This document shows positions 60,499-64,000 of a DNA stretch of 64,000 bases, in pieces. Under the pieces are notes generated by a model. That model was not told where the DNA came from, ran no database searches, and saw only the letters and a program-made list of their open reading frames with translations. Position 1 is the stretch's first letter. Every line of letters starts with the position of its first letter. Source of the stretch: Labrenzia sp. THAF82 (GTDB lineage Bacteria; Pseudomonadota; Alphaproteobacteria; Rhizobiales; Stappiaceae); NCBI RefSeq assembly GCF_009363435.1, contig NZ_CP045354.1, positions 6,166,501-6,230,500 on the forward strand, read 5' to 3'. A program made the translations under genes and the position numbers.

Positions 60499-62493
60499 CT
60501 AGTCCAGCCGCGCTTCCTTTTCACGGCGTTCAAACGGCACTGTTCTACCATCTGCCGTCAGCTGGCAAATGGAGGTTGGCGCACCGTCTTCGTCGAGTTC
60601 GACCAGTCCGATACCGGACGCGTTCAAGATCCGTTGCCCATGCGGTGTTCCTACCGGCTTGCGCGGGATGACGCGCATGCCCCTGCGCTTGGTGAACCAA
60701 TTCAGCGGTGACCGCGGGGCAAAGGCCCACCTGTTGCAGAAGTCGAAAACACGGATCAGTTTTTCCGGCCAGGTATTCTTGATGCCGGAACTGCAGATCT
60801 GCCAAATCTGCGGGCTGTCCGGTTCTTCGCCATTCAGGCTCGGTGTCACCTGGCGCAGCTCAACGTCATAGACAAAGGAATAGTGGACGTCACCTGACAG
60901 GATCACAAAATGCCTGGGCGTATTGCGGTGGCGGAAAACATTCAAGATTGCGCCTGCTGTTCCCGCATGCGCCATCCAATACTCGGCATCAACCATCAGT
61001 GGTTTGCCGATGACGGTGAAGAATTTCTGGACAGTCTCAATGAGTTTGACACCAAAGATCGGCGCAGCGGACACCAGGAGGACAGAGTTCTTGCCGCGCA
61101 GGTGAGACTGAAGATCCGTTGCCGCTTCCCAGTCCAGCAAGCCGGACGGATAATGTGAATTGCGCTCCGAACGCCACCGGCGGGTGCGCGTGTCCAGAAC
61201 GATCAACGGCGGATCGGTTTGCCATTGATAGTCCCAGTCCTCCAGAGCCAGAAGGCCTGTGATCGCTGCTTCGTGGCTATCTGACCCAGGGTCAGACAAC
61301 GCATCGCGCACGAACGCTTCCTGGGTCTTGCGGAAGGTTTGCGGGCAATTGCCCCAACCCTGGTTCAGCGCATAGGCGATAATCGCGTTGCCGATCACCC
61401 GCCGGGCCAAAGGGTGCCCATAGGCGGCCTGCTCCCAGGCAAGCGACAGGTTCCAGTCGTCCGTCACATCGTGATCGTCGAAAATCATTGCCGTCGGAAG
61501 GTGGGCCATCAGCCGCCTTACGGCCGGGAGGTCCGAAACGAAGGCCTTCAAGGTCTCCGTTTCTTCCGCATACATCTTCATTTCCTTGTCGGTCAGGCCA
61601 TCAGGTGCCTGGAAGTCCGGCATGTCCTGCCAGACGGACGGCGACCAGACCAAAAGATACATGGCCAGCATTTCCGCCAAGGTGAAGAGATGATTACGGG
61701 CATGCAGGGAGGTGAAGATCGGTTTGCTCGTACCGCCGAAGAGAACGTCAAACACCCTTGCGTTCTGATCGATTTTCGGCAGCAACCCGTCGCGGCGATA
61801 GAGATAGCCACCAGCCGCATGCAAGGCATGGCCAGACTCGGGAAGGCCGGTATCCAGACCGCTCAGGGTTTCGTCATGCAGACCAAGCTTCTGAGAAAGT
61901 GCCCCGATCGCCTGCACCATCGGACCGGCCACGTCATCCACATAGACCTGATCGCCGCTCATGACCAAAAGCGATGGCCAGCCTTCCTCATTCGTGCCAG
62001 GGGTCTCGCTGGTCGGAAGGCGCGCTTTCAAATGGGCATCGGCGGCAACCAGACCGTCGCCGGCTTCGCTGTGCGGTTTGCGGCAGGAACCGTGCAACAG
62101 GGACTTGATCCTTTGGGGCACCATGAACCCGGGGCGACCGACGCCCGGATAGGTAAGATCGGGTGCCCAGATCGTGTGATCCTGCCAGCCGCTCTCCTGA
62201 TCGTCTTCAAGTTCCAGGCTGATCCGATAGCTGATCCAGGTTTCAGCGGGGAGCGGTGCGTCAATCGGCACATCGATCAGGAGATAGTGCAGCCTTTCGC
62301 CCGCACTAATGCAGGTTAGTTTTTCGGTGCCGGGCGTCAGAACAAATTCCATCACCTCTGAGGCTTCCGCCTGCAGCTCCAGTTTCACACGGGCGGGTGC
62401 GCGCACGGCCAGCCAGATGGCCACGCTGTCTGGCGTCACCTTACGCAGGATCGGGCCTGCCAAAACTGCGGGAAGGCCCATCTCAGGCTGCAT
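60499..62493 (-). CDS. PhoD-like phosphatase / metallophosphoesterase
   Basis: 664 residues with no obvious signal peptide. An N-terminal beta-sandwich (about 10-110) resembles the PhoD N-terminal domain. The metallophosphoesterase core has HGSCRK, LVMSGDQVYVDDVAG, MIFDDHDVTDDWN, a histidine in EYWMAHAGTA and ILSGDVHYSF. These match PhoD-like metal ligands. The lack of a Tat leader is unusual for PhoD and points to a cytosolic or differently secreted enzyme. Overlap of 11 bases with the DUF2252 gene implies coupling. Confidence 0.85.
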   Translation of the reverse strand: MQPEMGLPAVLAGPILRKVTPDSVAIWLAVRAPARVKLELQAEASEVMEFVLTPGTEKLTCISAGERLHYLLIDVPIDAPLPAETWISYRISLELEDDQESGWQDHTIWAPDLTYPGVGRPGFMVPQRIKSLLHGSCRKPHSEAGDGLVAADAHLKARLPTSETPGTNEEGWPSLLVMSGDQVYVDDVAGPMVQAIGALSQKLGLHDETLSGLDTGLPESGHALHAAGGYLYRRDGLLPKIDQNARVFDVLFGGTSKPIFTSLHARNHLFTLAEMLAMYLLVWSPSVWQDMPDFQAPDGLTDKEMKMYAEETETLKAFVSDLPAVRRLMAHLPTAMIFDDHDVTDDWNLSLAWEQAAYGHPLARRVIGNAIIAYALNQGWGNCPQTFRKTQEAFVRDALSDPGSDSHEAAITGLLALEDWDYQWQTDPPLIVLDTRTRRWRSERNSHYPSGLLDWEAATDLQSHLRGKNSVLLVSAAPIFGVKLIETVQKFFTVIGKPLMVDAEYWMAHAGTAGAILNVFRHRNTPRHFVILSGDVHYSFVYDVELRQVTPSLNGEEPDSPQIWQICSSGIKNTWPEKLIRVFDFCNRWAFAPRSPLNWFTKRRGMRVIPRKPVGTPHGQRILNASGIGLVELDEDGAPTSICQLTADGRTVPFERREKEARLD

Positions 62494-63832
62494 GTGCGTC
62501 TCCGTCTGCCCCTATCATTTTCAACAACAACGCATGATCGCGCCTGGTCTGGGCAGCGTAACGTCGTGCAATTGCAATCAGGTCTTTCCGTGTGGCTTTC
62601 AGGGCCGACGCCATGGCCCGCTCAAAGCGCACCGAGCGACGATCACCACGAGAATGTGTTCGTGCAAGAGTGACACCACAAGCTTCTGCATAATCCTTGA
62701 GCGCCTTCGCCGGTTTCCCGGTGCGCAACAGGTCCTCAGGATCCACTGTCAGTCTTGCGTGATGGCGCGAGCGCACAAGCCAGTGCAAACCGCTCCAAAC
62801 GACCTCATCCAGCACAAGATCAGGACGGCGCATCATACGACGCTGACAGTCCACAGTCAGATGCGCCGGATTCATCCGGTTGACCGGTGAAAGGTCCGGA
62901 AAATGATGGATGACTGCAGCTTCGCGTTGTTGCTTCACTTCAACGACATGGGTTTCCCTGAAAGTCTCGGCGTCAGGAGCTGCGTCCGGCCCAACCAGAA
63001 AGTAGTACCGTTCGACGCTGAGCGACCCGGTGCCCGCCCCGATGCGCCTTGCGACATCCAGCACGTCATCATCGAAATGCGGCCCGAACACCTGCCTCAG
63101 CTCGCCCGCAAGATCAGGGCTGACCTTGGCAAGTTTGTCGGAGGATGGATCGAAACGAAACCCGGCTGCTGTCCGCCTCGTCAGTTTGGCGACAGACGAC
63201 TTTTTCTTAAAATGTTTACCACCTGCAGACCTGGCTTGCGCCTTTTGGATATGCTTTCTCAGGAAGTGCCCGCTGGTAAAACGCTTCAATGCCTCGTCGC
63301 GCTTGTCAGTATCCTTCACGATCTGACCCAATGTCTTGCGATAGGACTTGAGGAAGCGTTTTGACGCTCCTTCGGCATCCTTCCGGGTCGGGTGAGTAGT
63401 GTTTTTGAATTTCTTCTCGTTGCGATACCGCCCGGCAACGAGACCTTCCAGAAAATCCGCAACCAAAAACAACGACACACAAAACCGCATCAGATCGAAA
63501 GCAGCGTGGCCCGCAGCAGCATCGTCATAATCGTTGGGTGCCCAGATCACCGTATCTCCGTAGCTGCCGTTTTCGGTAAGGAAGCCGAAATTCGCCAAAT
63601 GACAGTCGCCCACAATGCGTGTCAGCGGCACCTCGAGGAGTACGCTTGGCAGACTGAAGGTTCCAACGGAAAGATCGGCATAAAAGAGCTGAGAAGCACC
63701 GCGCAGAAACTGAAACGGTGACGCAGCCATTTTGACATGTTTTGCCAGCACAGGACGTGCATCCGGCGCAGCACCGTCAATGCGCTGAAGCTCCTGTGAA
63801 ATCAACAACTGGCGTTTTCTGCGCGCGTTCAT
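62483..63832 (-). CDS. DUF2252 protein
   Basis: 449 residues from MNARRKRQLLISQELQRID; the frame runs 50 codons further upstream with poor quality. DUF2252 blocks: MAASPFQFLRGASQLFYADL, RIVGDCHLANFGFLTENGSYGDTVIW, NDYDDAAAGHAAFDLMRFCVSL, HHFPDLSPVNRMN and LARTHSRGD. The HLANFG and NDYDD elements recall the kinase-like (APH-type) fold's catalytic and metal loops, so a phosphotransferase role is conceivable, though unproven. It overlaps the PhoD-like gene by 11 bases. It is the first gene of that pair. Confidence 0.82.
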   Translation of the reverse strand: MNARRKRQLLISQELQRIDGAAPDARPVLAKHVKMAASPFQFLRGASQLFYADLSVGTFSLPSVLLEVPLTRIVGDCHLANFGFLTENGSYGDTVIWAPNDYDDAAAGHAAFDLMRFCVSLFLVADFLEGLVAGRYRNEKKFKNTTHPTRKDAEGASKRFLKSYRKTLGQIVKDTDKRDEALKRFTSGHFLRKHIQKAQARSAGGKHFKKKSSVAKLTRRTAAGFRFDPSSDKLAKVSPDLAGELRQVFGPHFDDDVLDVARRIGAGTGSLSVERYYFLVGPDAAPDAETFRETHVVEVKQQREAAVIHHFPDLSPVNRMNPAHLTVDCQRRMMRRPDLVLDEVVWSGLHWLVRSRHHARLTVDPEDLLRTGKPAKALKDYAEACGVTLARTHSRGDRRSVRFERAMASALKATRKDLIAIARRYAAQTRRDHALLLKMIGADGDAHAA

Positions 63833-64000
63833 TCGATGCCTTAAGTGCGATGTGCAACCGGATGCCGACCCGGTTCTGAAAACCTCTCTGGCAATCTCAC
63901 ATATGTTTACAACATCGCGCTGGCAACCAGGCTGATACAATCGGCGACAAAGAGCCGTGTTGTGCGGTCCGAGCGGCGGCAAAGAATATCAGAAGCAGGC

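Noticed and set aside
1..64000. CRISPR arrays, tRNA or rRNA genes, insertion sequences and prophage genes
   Set aside because: No regularly spaced repeats, cloverleaf-like segments, transposase frames or phage structural genes were seen on reading both strands; a dedicated tool could still find a small RNA.

Overview
The window is about 64 kb of moderately GC-rich, densely coded chromosome. It looks like an aerobic, probably marine, alphaproteobacterium. The supporting signs are the imuA-imuB-dnaE2 mutasome cassette, a LexA box of the alphaproteobacterial form GAAC-N7-GAAC, TAXI-TRAP and ugp uptake systems, abundant Tat substrates, and a RirA-like iron box. Assignment to a rhizobial or Roseibium/Stappia-like lineage is inference only. 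I found no rRNA, tRNA, CRISPR array, prophage, insertion sequence or replication origin. Both ends are chromosomal context: a truncated MFS gene on the left and the promoter side of a DUF2252 gene on the right.

Layout, left half. 1-6900: MFS tail, an AlkC-like DNA glycosylase, the glycerol-3-phosphate importer ugpBAEC, and a GT29 sialyltransferase-like gene. 7100-12510: the SOS mutasome imuA-imuB-dnaE2, with a perfect LexA box inside imuA just ahead of imuB. 12600-17900: small regulated units, namely a DHFR/RibD-like reductase with its TetR, two secreted proteins, an enolase-superfamily enzyme, and a tautomerase facing a LysR regulator. 17950-24610: a cAMP-type signalling block (Crp-like regulator facing FecR-like protein plus CHASE2 cyclase), cytochrome b561, an unrecognised protein, and a secreted VWA protein. 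24700-33000: Tat/heme-type redox proteins, a BenE transporter, a DUF3179 protein and a TAXI-TRAP transporter.

Right half. 33060-41740 is a bidirectional cluster. The minus strand carries an NMT1/THI5-type ABC importer, a CodA-like deaminase, an FAD-linked oxidase and a flavodoxin-fold reductase. The plus strand carries a RidA, a creatininase-family amidohydrolase and a rhodanese. Together they look like an uptake and breakdown pathway for a small nitrogenous, perhaps cyclic, compound that I cannot name. 41800-45730: a thioredoxin-like protein, an EamA exporter facing a MocR regulator, and an NlpC/P60-like protein without a signal peptide. 46100-54240: PhoX, hemerythrin, a DsbA-like isomerase, an SDR facing a TetR with a perfect operator, and a run of small redox proteins. 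54300-60430: an envelope-stress module equivalent to E. coli yjfIJKLMC, rearranged around a divergent promoter and joined by a K+ channel. 60500-63830: a DUF2252 and PhoD-like phosphatase pair.

Recurring theme: many compact regulator-target pairs have clear dyad operators. The most interesting link is a TGAGCA-N2-TGCTCA dyad in two places 36 kb apart, which suggests one TetR regulator controls both.
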